A DNA stretch of 64,000 nucleotides, taken from NCBI GenBank assembly GCA_964020975.1, contig OZ026628.1:14725079-14789078 (forward strand), given 5' to 3'. This stretch comes from Hermodice carunculata (lineage: Eukaryota > Annelida > Polychaeta > Eunicida > Amphinomidae). This document shows, piece after piece, positions 39,331 to 49,975 of this stretch (position 1 is the first letter of the stretch; each line of letters opens with the position of its first letter). Below the pieces are notes generated by a model. It searched no databases, was not told where the DNA came from, and saw only the letters and a list, made by a program, of their open reading frames with translations. The translations under genes were made by a program, and so were the position numbers.

Positions 39331-39434
39331 TGGACGCATCATGGAAGAAACCCCGTTCCATTGATGCCCCCGCTGTAAAGGGGTAGTTTTCCGAATAAAT
39401 TATTATTATTATTAATAAATTATTATTATTACAG
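39331..39434 (+). mobile_element. Second copy of the LINE A 3' tail
   Basis: The motif at 39331-39400 matches 38943-39010 almost base for base (gcatcatgga...gatgcccccg...gtaaaggg...tagttttcc). It is followed by a (TTA)n tail where the first is followed by TTTA-rich sequence. Sequences upstream of the two motifs are unrelated, so this is a severely 5'-truncated second insertion rather than a tandem duplication. Confidence 0.65.
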
Positions 39435-39445
39435 TACAGTTCTTG

Positions 39446-40700
39446 ACTCGGTTGGTTTATCAGTGGAGAGGCCGGAAAAAAAAATTACATATATGTTTTA
39501 AGTGGTAAGAGGGAGTCTCTCGTTACTATATCAGTGCAATGACGTACAGTGTGACTCAGCTCATTCACTCTAGGCCTGCATACAGAGAAGGCATACATTG
39601 AAAGACAAAACAGTGAGAAAAGTGGGGAAAATAGAGAACCTCACAAACTCAACCAGATATATGCAGAATTACTCCCCTTGCAAAAGCAATATAATATGTG
39701 GAATGAGACAACGTTCACAATGCTGATTACTAGGATTATAGCTGTATTGGAATCACCTCAACAATACAATCAATATATTACCCAGTCCACACACCCTGCA
39801 CTGCCTGAGAATTTTCAGACAACCCAGGGCCTTTTCATGTGATAATTCAGTATCCTTTCCCGAGCTGCCCAAATATGGAATTGCCTCGGTTTTTTGACAT
39901 GCACAGCCACTCCCAATAATAGCTTTATTCATTACTAAGTACACAGATTCATCCAAACTTCAGCAAGAAAAGCAACCATGCTTTAGGCTGTTTTCCTTAC
40001 AATTACAGCAACCCTTGAGATACTATAATTATTTATTACTATGATTATGTTGACTTGTAAAATGGTAAATTCACTTATATAAATTAACAGCACACAGCAT
40101 TCATCTATTCTCAAACATATTCCTTTAGCAAGCTAAGCAAAACAAGTAATGCGGTGTAACCTCATCACTAATAGCGTACATTTCTTCCGAGAAGGATCAC
40201 GATAATAATGGCGTCATAATATTTAGTAAGAAGGTATTACGACATAATACAATAACTCATGTCATATTTCCACTGGTCACTAGAGTTTAAAAAGTGTGAA
40301 GCTTAAAAAAGGACTAAAAAATTCTCAAACCGATAGCTTTTTGACACCATACAGAGAATGGACTAAGCTCTTTTTTTAATTTTGTGTTTATACATATATG
40401 GTTTTTTTTTGCATCGAACACTGAAGCCAATTTAATATTTTCTCTCGCACTTGCAACGAAACTCAGATCTATACTAGCATCTTTAGGCTGAACAGTCATG
40501 TTCACATTTTTTGCTATATAATCCGTGTTACTGTTGCATATTAGTGGAATGGAATGTATAGTTGATGTACCTATTATCAATATGTTCCTATTGTCGACAG
40601 GGTGGGCAAAAACACTGTTATTCTCACTTGCTAATCTATCTTTATCTATCGGGGCTCTGAACCGTAAAAGTTTGTACAACGATGTCTAGCTCCGTTCCCT
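39446..40700. other. LINE A leader-like fragment and unassigned sequence with a minus-strand frame
   Basis: 39446-39530 matches the A2 leader at 35549-35640 (ctcggttggttt, agaggccgga) and then diverges. On the minus strand a 121-codon frame (40679-40314) contains RNILIIGTSTIHSI. This is reminiscent of block I of the SGNH-type ORF1s nearby, but no other SGNH block is found. A further minus frame at 39956-39753 is not recognised. I would not call either a gene. Confidence 0.3.
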
Positions 40701-41150
40701 GGCGTCTCAGTTAAGAGGGTAATAGGATGTATTCATATCTAAATGCGGTCCTACTCTAACACCTATTGAGCAAAAGAGGGAGCCACCTGCATCAGGGCAT
40801 ATCCATGTATTAAGCATGGTCAAAAGGACTTTCTCAACAAAATGAACAACACAAACACACAATAATTTGAAGAAAATGTATTAATATATATTTGAAACAT
40901 GAAAGATGCCTAAATTGAATAGAAATGGATTCTCTTTTGGTTGAAAAGGTGTTATTTATGGATGTTTATGTGGTATATAATACAAATCTACCCTGATCAT
41001 GGTGGAAACATCAGTCCGTTGCCCAGGCAACACAGGAAGTGAGCAGATTCGCAGTTAAATATGAATGTCTCCTATTGCCGGTAAACGCATGTTTGGGTTC
41101 CTCACACAAAGCAAAAAGCACACTTTTCAGAAAACGCACACATTTTATAT
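40700..41150. other. Unassigned AT-rich DNA
   Basis: No coding frame, repeat family or RNA gene is seen. A small palindrome, GTTGCCCAGGCAAC, lies near 41020. Confidence 0.4.
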
Positions 41151-41157
41151 TTGAATA

Positions 41158-41620
41158 CTGTAGTTGTAAAAATATTAGCGCACACTTAATTTAGCGCAAA
41201 TGCAATTTTAGCCTAAAAATAGAAATTTTAGTGCATTTTAATTTAGCGCATTGATGGTAGCACTAAATTAAATTGCACTTCCAGGGTATGCAAAGTGACT
41301 GCATGCCCCGAAGAACCTGCAGTGTGTCACTTCACAATAAGATTACTGCCGTTTGAATTTTGCACTTGGGTCACCTTGAAAGCAATTTTGAATGATTTGA
41401 ATGAAATACAGATAAACAGCTGACTGGTGGATGGCATGGGATCACGCGCGCTGCCACATTGACAGGTCAGTGTATATATGTACATTACTTCTGCCGCTAA
41501 TTTAACTTGTTAGAGAAATTTTAGCGGCAGAGAAATTTTAGCGCATTTTAGTTTAGCGCATCCAGTAAGCGCGCAAATAGCGCTAAATTAAATAGAGCGC
41601 TCATATTTCTAAAACTACAG
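41158..41620. mobile_element. 463-bp mariner-type MITE
   Basis: The terminal inverted repeats CTGTAGTTKTARAAATATKA and their complement CTACAG continue into repeated 'tttagcgc' motifs, matching over about 45 bp. They are flanked by TA on both sides (41156-41157 and 41621-41622), the target duplication of Tc1/mariner elements. Subterminal sequence repeats 'gaaattttagNgcatttta' in both orientations. The interior has no transposase, so it is non-autonomous. Confidence 0.82.
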
Positions 41621-41629
41621 TAATCGCAG

Positions 41630-42881
41630 AAACCTAGCTTTTCAGATTTTAATAAACTAATTTTATGTTTATTTATACAAAAAAAATATGTTTGCGCTGC
41701 TTACCTAACTCCGAACTTTATTTGTGTGGAGTTTTCAGTTGCTATATCGAGAATGGGAACATTGTTTTTTGCAAACTAGCTACCAGGATTGACGTGACAT
41801 GTCTTGCACAGACCACCTGCGCTCGTCAAGGAAAGACAACTTTGTTTAGGTTTTACCATGAAAGTACAGTTTAGAACTTGAATTCTCTGATTTATAACAA
41901 TAGTTTTCCTACCTGTGGTCAGTGACATATTGTGCTGCATTTTTACAAACTGCACGGTGAGCCTATCGATAACTGGTACATCGTGCATTAAGTATTATAT
42001 CACATTAAACTTTGTTAGAATATTTAAAAGGATGACACCTTTAATGCACAGTATTCATCCATTGAATCAAAAACTGCCCTCTGTTTCAAGCTAAATCATA
42101 AACAAAAATGGCACCTTGGGAAATGATTGACAGATTCTGATTTTCCACGTATACCTCACAGTTGCGCTTTTCTTGCTGTGCATCCAGTTTAATTTTATAC
42201 CTTTGAACCGCCTTTGATGAAGCGACTTTTGCACTATAACACGTGTACCCACCAGGAACTAGGCCAGTGCAAGGATTACGAAACAACGGCAGATGGATCA
42301 ACTGCCACCCATTTGACAGCAACTTTACTCATTACAACATTCTGTGATCAAGAATTTTGACAAAACAAGTTTTGCTCCTAACATTATTACCTTATGTAAT
42401 GAAAAAATCCTGCATTTGTCAAGTAAGGGACGTGAGATTTCCAAACAATATCTTTTAGAAAAGTTGGAAAGCAACTGCTATAAAAGTTCAATGAAACACG
42501 CAGGGAAATGTACAGTATATCTATCAAATATTTCTAGGTCATTCATTAACTCATAGCTCATTTCAGATAAACAATTCTTTCCACTTTGGTAAAACTAATT
42601 TTGTTTTTGAAATGAATGTCTCAGATGCATAAAAAATGACAGTAAGTTATAAATATTTGAAGTCAGGCTAGAATAATATTGATAATTTATATATGAAGTG
42701 AGCTAAGAATTATATTAATAATTAGTATTAGAAGTCAGCACACAAAAATATCAATTAGTAGTAGTAGACATCTTCATCAGCATATATAATGTTAATTAAT
42801 AATAATAGACAACAGCTTCAACTTCAAACTGATCCCATTCCTATTCAGGATAATGTAACTGTTTCTAATATCCATTTAAGC

Positions 42882-42918
<37 letters not shown>

Positions 42919-43020
42919 ATATAGGGTTCTTTATGAAGAGCAAATAACATTAAATAGGCTGACAGACAGACATACAAAGAAACTCTGAATGTATCTCAGG
43001 TGCTCGTAACGTTCAGTCAG
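41630..43020. other. Unassigned DNA
   Basis: Several 60-80-codon frames occur on both strands, for example minus 42322-42086 with a plausible-looking amino-acid composition, but no domain is recognised. A host exon cannot be excluded, though nothing positively supports one. A (CT)15 tract lies at 42886-42916. Confidence 0.35.
42886..42916. repeat. (CT)15 microsatellite
   Basis: A perfect dinucleotide run of about 31 bp. Confidence 0.95.
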
Positions 43021-43024
43021 TTAA

Positions 43025-43217
43025 GCATTCGTTCTAAATGTTAATATACGGGGGGAGGAGGGAGTTGGAGAGGGTGAGCCTGGAACATCTGTACGTGCAA
43101 TGCCCATAGGGCCTTATCTGCAATAAAGTATGGAGCTCCTCTGTGTCGTGCAAATATTCAAGGTTCAAGCACTCTGATCCCCCCCCCCCCCCTCATATTA
43201 GCATTTAGAACGAAAGC
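43025..43217. mobile_element. 193-bp MITE with poly-C next to its right inverted repeat
   Basis: The left end AGCATTCGTTCTAAATGTTA mirrors the right end GCATTTAGAACGAAAGCT. Matching continues through TAATAT into a G-run on the left and a 14-C run on the right (43177-43190). It has no coding capacity. The target duplication is unclear and the superfamily unknown. Confidence 0.65.
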
Positions 43218-43299
43218 TGGAGTAACAGAACGTGGCGAGCGCCTGTGGTGTATTGCTCAGGTGAGGTGGGTTTTTTTTTAATGAGACTCTCATAAAGCT

Positions 43300-45538
43300 A
43301 GACAGATGCACAGACTTTTCAATAAATTCTTGTACGGTCAGAAATACCTCAATATCACTTTCCAAACTGCATTCATACCAATATAATGCTGTGTGAATAT
43401 TAAATGCAGCAAAATTAGAACTAATTGCATGAAAGTAGTTTCTGCCACTATAATATTGAGGACAAGCAAAAATATAATGCTACACATCTTCGCCACCTTC
43501 GCCACAGATTTACAAAGGTGATCCCTTGATACCAACTTCATGGGAGTGATCCTTTAGTTGACTGCAGCGCAGTCGTAATCGAGCATGAAAGATTGAAAGA
43601 TATCTGCTTCCGGAAGAGATGAGCCTTTCACAGGACGACAAGGACTACTGATTAATTTTGATTTAAGTTGAGTCAATATTTGAGCATCCAGAACACATCC
43701 AGGGGCAGTAAGTTCAATGATCTTGTGGCAATTGAAAACAAAGACTTATCAAACAGATCTGTTCTTGCTCAAAATGAGGCAAAGCCAGACGCCTGCGGGT
43801 ATTAAAATTGGTCGGTGTCTCTGCAGTTGGAAAATTTGGAATTAAGTTTTGCAAGTAGATAGAAGTTAAACTATGCATGATGTTTTGCATGAAGATTAAT
43901 TTGTTTGTCTCTCTTCTCTTAGCTAAAGTTTCCTAACAGGCTTCCTTCTTTAGCCTGGCCTTTGTGGTGGTTCGCATAGCGCCAGTAACAGTACAGGAGG
44001 CCATCAGCTGTACGTTTACTAGTAATTGTGCATCTGTCTGTGCACAGCCATCACATACTGCACCACCATATTCTAAAATAGGTCTAATGGAAGAGAAATA
44101 AATAGTTTATAATGTTTTACGGTCCAGTTTATATTGTAAATCTTTATTGATATCCATTTGTTCTGTAGCTTTGAGTACGACTCAATTAATATGTGACGTC
44201 CATTTTGTGTTCTGATTTTATTACTATGCCTACATGTTTTTGTTGTTGGACATCTGTTACCCGATCCCCTTGAAATACAAGTGAAGGGTGATTGATAGTT
44301 TAATGCTTACGCGAATTTAACAACGAAACTTTTTTCAGAACATTGAAAGATACAAGCCAATACTTAGCTCAATCTTCTACCGTGGAAAGGTTAGAGTCAA
44401 CATTAGCGACGGCTTCAGCAACACCGTCTACCGAGATGCATAAACGATATCGGCTGCAGATAATTTAGTTTTAGAAACTGTAATATCAACTATATCGTTG
44501 ATAAAAATTAGGAAAAGAGGGGTCGAGTACTAAGCCCTGGCGCAAATCAGAAGAGATGGTCCTCCAAATGGAAGAGTGCCAATTTAATTCTACTTGTATT
44601 TTTATGATTGTATAAATAGTCTTTGAATCAGCAGAGTAAGTTGCTGTTGATACCACGTTTTCCAATCTACAAAGTAGTCCGTCGTGCCAAACTTTGCCGG
44701 CAGCCTTACTAATATCTAAAAATACAATTCTGACTTTTTATGTTGATCCACCGCTAACGAAACTTCATGGTAAAGATGTTGCTTTACTTAAGAATAACGT
44801 GGTGTACATTCGGGTTGATCGATATCATAAGATTGTCACGAGAAAAAAAAACCGAGTGTGATTATTACTTTTTCCATTACTTTGCCTGTACAGCTTTAAT
44901 TGAGAGACAGGTCTACAGTTATTAAACAACGTCGCAACACCGCTTTTGAATATGGACGTCACATGGGTTCTTTTCCAGTCAGTGGGAATTTATTTAGTAG
45001 GAAGCATACATTGATAAGTCTAGCTAATGATTTTTGATGACAGAGCGGCTTCTCGAAGACGTCTAATGGTAACTTCATCTGGGCCGGTGGTTTTTGTGAC
45101 ATCTGAACCGTTGGGAACAAAGAAAACTTCGTTTTCATGCATACCTTTATTAGACAATGCATTTTCAGACGTGTTGATTACTGGCAGTGTCCGTATTGTT
45201 ATAGTGTCATGTCTACCTTGATTTATAAAGAAATAATTGAATATTTTGGCCATTTGTTAAATTGTCAGGCATTTGTTTACCTTCAAACAGTCAGGATGGA
45301 AAGCTGAATCCTGGATTTGGTTAAAAAAGTATTCAGCAGTTGGCCATTAAGTTTTGTTCTTCCTTTTAGAATTCTTTAGCGTTGTACTTAAGATGCATGT
45401 ACTCTTATATTTCAGCTCTGCTTGTGGTAGTTAAATCGAACATACGAGGCCTCATTTCGCAACGAAATGAAAGTTTGGCCGATAAAATACAATAATCACA
45501 ATTTGAAATAGGAGAGAAAACCGTAGGTTCTTTGATGT
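43300..45538 (-). mobile_element. LINE E, main part: decayed minus-strand non-LTR retrotransposon
   Basis: Reading leftward on the minus strand, the end of the endonuclease appears at 45540-45470 (EPTVFSPISNCDYCILSAKL; the usual SDHC is here NCDYC). The linker follows at about 45470-45255. RT motifs follow: TGPDEVTIRRLREAA (45090-45045), LDISKAAGKVWHDGLL (44725-44670), and LFLIFINDIVDITVSKTKLS (about 44540-44460) where the catalytic Asp pair is degraded. A C-terminal Cys-His segment is seen at about 43540-43440 (CGEGGEDV, HYIFACPQY). Many stops and frame changes occur, so it is old. Its C-terminal knuckle groups it with LINEs B and F. The missing upstream piece of the endonuclease lies at 49490-49690. 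Confidence 0.8.
44987..45075. repeat. Source copy of an exact 89-bp direct repeat
   Basis: This stretch of LINE E's RT N-terminal region is repeated base for base at 45539-45627, at the 5' edge of LINE C. Confidence 0.95.
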
Positions 45539-45627
45539 AATTTATTTAGTAGGAAGCATACATTGATAAGTCTAGCTAATGATTTTTGATGACAGAGCGG
45601 CTTCTCGAAGACGTCTAATGGTAACTT
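45539..45627. repeat. 89-bp templated copy at the 5' junction of LINE C
   Basis: It is an exact direct copy of 44987-45075, followed by a second short copy of its first 12 bp (ttatttagtagg, 45626-45637) and then LINE C. It lies inside the ATGTAATT target duplication, so it was added during integration rather than being part of LINE E's original order. Confidence 0.9.
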
Positions 45628-45639
45628 ATTTAGTAGGTC

Positions 45640-46290
45640 TTGGCCAGCACCCCAAATCGAGACAGTGCCTTTATCGAAACACCAGAACCAACTGTTTCCC
45701 CAGTGTTTCAACATAAATTGGACAACGATTCCAGTGTAGACAATGCTTCTGATGCAAACAAGAACCGCGTGGTGTTTATTGGAGATTCTTTATCCAGCAG
45801 AGTAAGTGCCGATGCACTGTCTAATTCCACACAAGCCACTGTTGATATTCAGTCGATTGCCTGGAGAGTTAACAATGCGACCAACTTTGTTGAAAACTTA
45901 CAAACAAACAAAAAGATTGACCTCCTGGTTGTGCATACTGGCACAAATGACCTTCCACGTGAGGAGGCATGTGACACTATCAGGAAGTTGCGCAGGCTAG
46001 AAGACACTTTAAAACTCTCGAATATACAAAACATAGCTCTTTCAAGCATATGTTACAGGAAACAATTCAAGTACCGTACAAAAACGAAGCTCGTAAATTC
46101 AGCCATCAGCCTCATTTGCGCCAGGAACAAATGGACTTTCATAGACAATGACAATATCGATGCCCAGTGCTTAATAAAGGATGGCGTGCATTTCAATAAC
46201 AAAGGTGTTGATATTTTCACTAGAAACATACAAAATTGTATCAAAAATGAATTGGGTTTTTACCAAAATACGGGAACAATCGACATATAA
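45640..46290 (+). CDS. LINE C ORF1: SGNH esterase-like protein, N-terminally truncated
   Basis: 216 codons from a TTG just inside the element; the natural start is probably lost with the 5' end. The SGNH blocks look complete: VVFIGDSLSSRV (block I with Gly-Asp-Ser), VVHTGTNDLPRE (block III) and IKDGVHFNNKGVDIF (block V with the catalytic Asp and His). Esterase ORF1s are characteristic of CR1-group LINEs and are thought to bind element RNA or membranes during retrotransposition. In contrast to A2's ORF1, the catalytic Ser, Asp and His positions are all retained. ORF2 starts 57 bp downstream in another frame. Confidence 0.88.
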   Translation: MASTPNRDSAFIETPEPTVSPVFQHKLDNDSSVDNASDANKNRVVFIGDSLSSRVSADALSNSTQATVDIQSIAWRVNNATNFVENLQTNKKIDLLVVHTGTNDLPREEACDTIRKLRRLEDTLKLSNIQNIALSSICYRKQFKYRTKTKLVNSAISLICARNKWTFIDNDNIDAQCLIKDGVHFNNKGVDIFTRNIQNCIKNELGFYQNTGTIDI

Positions 46291-46347
46291 AGTGTTCTGA
46301 CCATCCGAACAGTCTCGTTACATCAAACCCTTTCAGCGTACTCTCTC

Positions 46348-47124
46348 ATGACTGTCATCACTTTTTCTGACATTTGTGAAAACCCAGAAAACACAATTTC
46401 TGCCAATTCTAATACGGCAAGTAATGTTGTGTTGCCATCTCTTAGTATAAGATCTCATCAAGGACTTCGACCAGCAGCAATTAAGCATTCCAATTTTGTC
46501 ATTGCTCACTTAAATGTCAGAAGTTTATATCCCAAATTAGACATGGTCAATCAGTTGATAACGGTCAATGCTATTGATATTCTCTGTGTTAACGAAACTT
46601 GGCTTAATCCAGATATTTCTGATTCTTTAATAGCTATACCTGGTTTTAAAATATTCAGACGTGACAGAAATACTGCAGGTGGAGGTGTATTACTTTATGT
46701 GAAGGAGCGTATCGGTGCAACGGCAAGACAAGACTTATCGAACAATGGTATCACTGAAACGTGTTGGGTTGAAATTAAATTGCCTAAACGACCATCTTTT
46801 TTATTATGCTCAGCGTACAGGCCACCCAGTGCCAATGTAGAATATTATGAAGCTTTACTCGACTCATTATCAGGTGCCTTTGCAGAAGAGAAAGAGGTTA
46901 TCTTGTTGGGTGACTTAAACTTTGACTATAAATTGGATGAGACCTTGTCCAAAAATCCTGTACATTATATTGAGCAATTGTATGGTATGAAACAACTAAT
47001 TACAGATCCTACAAGGGTAACTTTAACCACTTCGACCACTATTGATGTTATTCTTACCAGTATGAGCAATAATCATGTTAAATCAGGTGTGAATAAGGTT
47101 ACTTTAAAAGTGATCATTATATGA
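46348..47124 (+). CDS. LINE C ORF2, endonuclease part (APE type)
   Basis: After about 45 residues of leader, the endonuclease opens with IAHLNVRSLYPKLD. It continues with LCVNETWLNPDI (catalytic Glu), FRRDRNTAGGGVLLYVKERI, SAYRPPSANV, ILLGDLNFDYKLDE (Asp-x-Asn) and TTIDVILTS. The final SDH motif (SDHYMIF) is read only in the next frame: a one-base loss in the A-run near 47107 shifts the frame so that this open frame ends in VIII at 47124. The protein would nick host DNA to start target-primed reverse transcription. Apart from the shift, all catalytic positions are present. Confidence 0.9.
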   Translation: MTVITFSDICENPENTISANSNTASNVVLPSLSIRSHQGLRPAAIKHSNFVIAHLNVRSLYPKLDMVNQLITVNAIDILCVNETWLNPDISDSLIAIPGFKIFRRDRNTAGGGVLLYVKERIGATARQDLSNNGITETCWVEIKLPKRPSFLLCSAYRPPSANVEYYEALLDSLSGAFAEEKEVILLGDLNFDYKLDETLSKNPVHYIEQLYGMKQLITDPTRVTLTTSTTIDVILTSMSNNHVKSGVNKVTLKVIII

Positions 47125-48452
47125 TATTCACCGAATTAAATTTTCCCAAAATCCTGAAAGAACACAAAGTCCTCCGTTTCAGGGATTTTAGGGATTTTAA
47201 TGAGAATGATTTTATAACTGATCTCAGGGATTCTAGCACTATTCAGTCTGTTTATGATATTGAGGATCTTGAGAATGCCTGGGCTACTTGGAAAAATGAA
47301 GTGCTCCGTATATTGAATGAACATGCACCTATTACAGAACGTAGATTGAGGGATAGGAGAAATCCCTGGGTCACTGATGATATTGTTAAATTGATATATA
47401 AGTGCGACTTTTTACATGAAGCTGCTACTGAAAATAATGATACCAACTTGTGGTCACTTTACAAGATTACTAGAAACAGAGTCACGACGGTCATACGAAA
47501 TGCGAAACAAAATTATTTTAAAAATGTCATGGTTGAAGAAAAGAACAAACCCAAAAGGTTATGGACTGCTCTTAGAAAGGTGTATCCCAGCAAGAAATCC
47601 ACGGTTTCGGTACCGAAAGAGTTAACTGTTGATGAGCTTAACGCCTACTTTTGTTCTGTTGGACATACGGTTACAGCAAATAATTATGCCTTGGCCGCTG
47701 AGATGCCTTGGAAAGGTCCTGACAGTATTTATAATTTTAAATTTCGTGAAATCACTGGTGACTTTGTGTTTAGGTTTTTGAAAGAGTTACCGACGACAAG
47801 TAACATTGATGTGCTGGATATGGACACAAAGTTATTGAACTTAGGGGCCAATTTCTTTGCTGATTCATTGTCTCATATTTTCAATCTTTCACTTGCCAAG
47901 TCTACTGTACTACCTGACTGGAAAATTGCCTGTGTTACACCCATTTACAAAGGGAATGGCGATGTTATGGAGAAATCTAATTACAGACCTATCTCTATTG
48001 TCGGCCACATTGCAAAGTCGTTGGAAAAAGCAGTTCAAATGCAGTTCTTAAATTATCTACAGGAATATGATTTCATTACTCCTGATCAGTCAGCTTATCT
48101 AAGGTACCATTCAACTCAAACTTGTTCACATAAGGCTATTGATGATTGGTTGCATGATCTTAATGATGGCTTATGCATTGGTGTGTGCTTATTAGATCTG
48201 AAAAAGTGTTTCGATACGATTGATCATGAGATACTTGTACAGAAATTGGAAAAATATGGTGTAAAACAGATTGAGCTAGCTTGGTTCAAGTCTTATTTAT
48301 CGGGAAGAAAGCAAAGGGTTAAATGCGGAGGTCAAGTGTCAAGCTTTATAGACGTCACAATTGGTGTACCTCAAGGGTCGATAATTGGACCTTTGTTATT
48401 TTTATTGTATGTTAATGACATCGGGCAACATGTTTTTTTCTGGATTATGTAA
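47121..48452 (+). CDS. LINE C ORF2, linker and reverse-transcriptase palm
   Basis: 443 codons continue ORF2 after the frame change at about 47107. The first about 200 residues are the linker (RRNPWVTDDIVKLI, then ITRNRVTTVIRNAKQNYF). RT follows with SNYRPISIVGHIAKSLEKAV, GVCLLDLKKCFDTIDHEIL (palm Asp) and IGVPQGSIIGPLLFLLYVND. A T-run near 48431 shifts the frame and ends this part at 48452, just before the catalytic Asp pair. The match to CR1/L2-type RTs is strong, but I cannot choose the clade without alignment. Confidence 0.9.
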   Translation: MIFTELNFPKILKEHKVLRFRDFRDFNENDFITDLRDSSTIQSVYDIEDLENAWATWKNEVLRILNEHAPITERRLRDRRNPWVTDDIVKLIYKCDFLHEAATENNDTNLWSLYKITRNRVTTVIRNAKQNYFKNVMVEEKNKPKRLWTALRKVYPSKKSTVSVPKELTVDELNAYFCSVGHTVTANNYALAAEMPWKGPDSIYNFKFREITGDFVFRFLKELPTTSNIDVLDMDTKLLNLGANFFADSLSHIFNLSLAKSTVLPDWKIACVTPIYKGNGDVMEKSNYRPISIVGHIAKSLEKAVQMQFLNYLQEYDFITPDQSAYLRYHSTQTCSHKAIDDWLHDLNDGLCIGVCLLDLKKCFDTIDHEILVQKLEKYGVKQIELAWFKSYLSGRKQRVKCGGQVSSFIDVTIGVPQGSIIGPLLFLLYVNDIGQHVFFWIM

Positions 48453-49281
48453 CTTATTCGCCGATGACACACTTATTTATTCTAGTGCGAGACGAACCAG
48501 CGAGGTCAACTCCCATTTACAGCTCGCAGTAAACGAAGCATTCACATGGCTGACTGGTAACAGACTTTGTGTTAATATGCCTAAATCAAACACGCTCTTG
48601 GTGTCCAACTTTACAAATCAGGCTGATCTTGAAATAACTTTGGATGGGTTTTCACTTGAACATGTTGAATCGGCTAAGTACCTTGGTATTTTTATTGACA
48701 ATCACCTTAAGTGGAGTCAACATATCTCGTACTTGTGTAAAGTTGTGAACGGCAAGCTCTTTGTATTACGTAAATTAAGATCTGTCTTACCTGCGGAGGC
48801 TTTAAAACTCATTTATATAGCCTGTATTCAACCTCTATTGGACTATTGTGATACGGTTTGGGATGTTTGTGGCTATGAGGGATCACGTAAGGCGCAAAGT
48901 TTGCAAAATACGGCAGCCAGGATAGTTACAGGAAATTTTAATTATAGAGACATCAGAGGTGAAGAGTTGGTAAAAGTTCTAGGTTGGCAAACCCTCTGTG
49001 AACGCAGGCGTTTTCACACTGCAGTCTCAATGTATAAATGTATATATGGTTTAGCACCGCATTATCTGTCAGATCAAGTGACTCGTGTGTCAGATGTAAA
49101 TATTTACAACACAAGAAGTACCACTACATTAAATGTTTTAGTACCAACCGTAAATCGCAACGTTTTTAAAAAGTCATTCGCTTACAATGGTGCTATCACC
49201 TGGAATGCCATACCAGATTTTATCAGGAGAGCAGAAGACCTGCCTACTTTTAAAGTATTATATAAACGCTTTTATTTCTGA
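48435..49281 (+). CDS. LINE C ORF2, catalytic Asp pair to C-terminus
   Basis: This continues the RT in the next frame with NLFADDTLIYSSA (catalytic FADD), LTGNRLCVNMPKSN, ESAKYLGIFIDNHLKW, and the thumb IYIACIQPLLDYCDTVW. It then runs through QNTAARIVTG and IYGLAPHYLSD to the end TFKVLYKRFYF. The open frame formally begins upstream at 48385 but only residues from about 48435 correspond to ORF2. No C-terminal Cys-His knuckle is present, unlike LINEs A, B, D, E and F. The 3' UTR is about 180 bp. Confidence 0.9.
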
Positions 49282-49489
49282 ATCGGATGCTCTTTTCAAA
49301 TCATTTTGGTACCCCTGCTACTATGTAGTATTGTATATATTTTTGTGTATATATTGTTCAATGTGTTTTACTTGTATTTGTATTTATTATCTTGATGTAT
49401 GCTGGGCCCCTTGTAAGAACAGAGCTTTGCTCTGAAAGGGCTACCCAGGGTAAATATATTCATAAATAAATAAATAAATAAATAAATAA

Positions 49490-49690
49490 ATGTAATTCGG
49501 AATATTCGAAATAATTTGGTCCAAACTTGTGGGTGTTTTGCTAGTTATGCGAGTTGGTTCTTGAATGTGGGAAACCAACGTTTTCGCTGCAGAAAATTTT
49601 TTACTTTTTGCACCTGATTTAAATCCCCAGTATGTTAGTGGCTTTGCCGATATCAAACCTATCTTGTACGTTATGCAATAAAAGGAAAGG
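49490..49690 (-). mobile_element. LINE E, displaced endonuclease fragment
   Basis: On the minus strand the frame reads FSAAKTLVSHIQEPTRITSK then TPTSLDQIISNIPNYI, typical of the last third of an APE endonuclease. It continues directly into EPTVFSPISNCDYC on the other side of LINE C. This proves that the two pieces were once adjacent. The upstream limit is near the microsatellite at 49703. Confidence 0.85.
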
Positions 49691-49702
49691 GAGAGTTGTG
49701 TA

Positions 49703-49975
<273 letters not shown>

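Larger units (their letters stand above)
45638..49489 (+). mobile_element. LINE C: young CR1-like non-LTR retrotransposon, nearly intact
   Basis: The order is ORF1 esterase (45640-46290), ORF2 endonuclease (46348-47110), RT and C-terminal region (47112-49281), a short 3' UTR with a stem-loop AGAGC/GCTCT (49421-49433), and an (ATAA)n tail ending at 49489. The octamer ATGTAATT is present at both edges (45535-45542 and 49490-49497), giving an 8-bp target duplication. The insertion splits LINE E's endonuclease in antisense. ORF1 seems 5'-truncated, since no initiator or PHD/coil region precedes the esterase. Only two frame breaks are seen, both in short homopolymers, so the copy is recent. Confidence 0.92.

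Noticed and set aside
40314-40679. Second SGNH-type ORF1 on the minus strand
   Set aside because: Only one block-like phrase (ILIIGTSTIHS) is present. The GTND and Asp-His blocks are absent, so it is listed only as unassigned.
42086-42322. Possible host exon on the minus strand (78 codons)
   Set aside because: The composition is plausible, but no domain, splice-site context or neighbouring exon could be supported.
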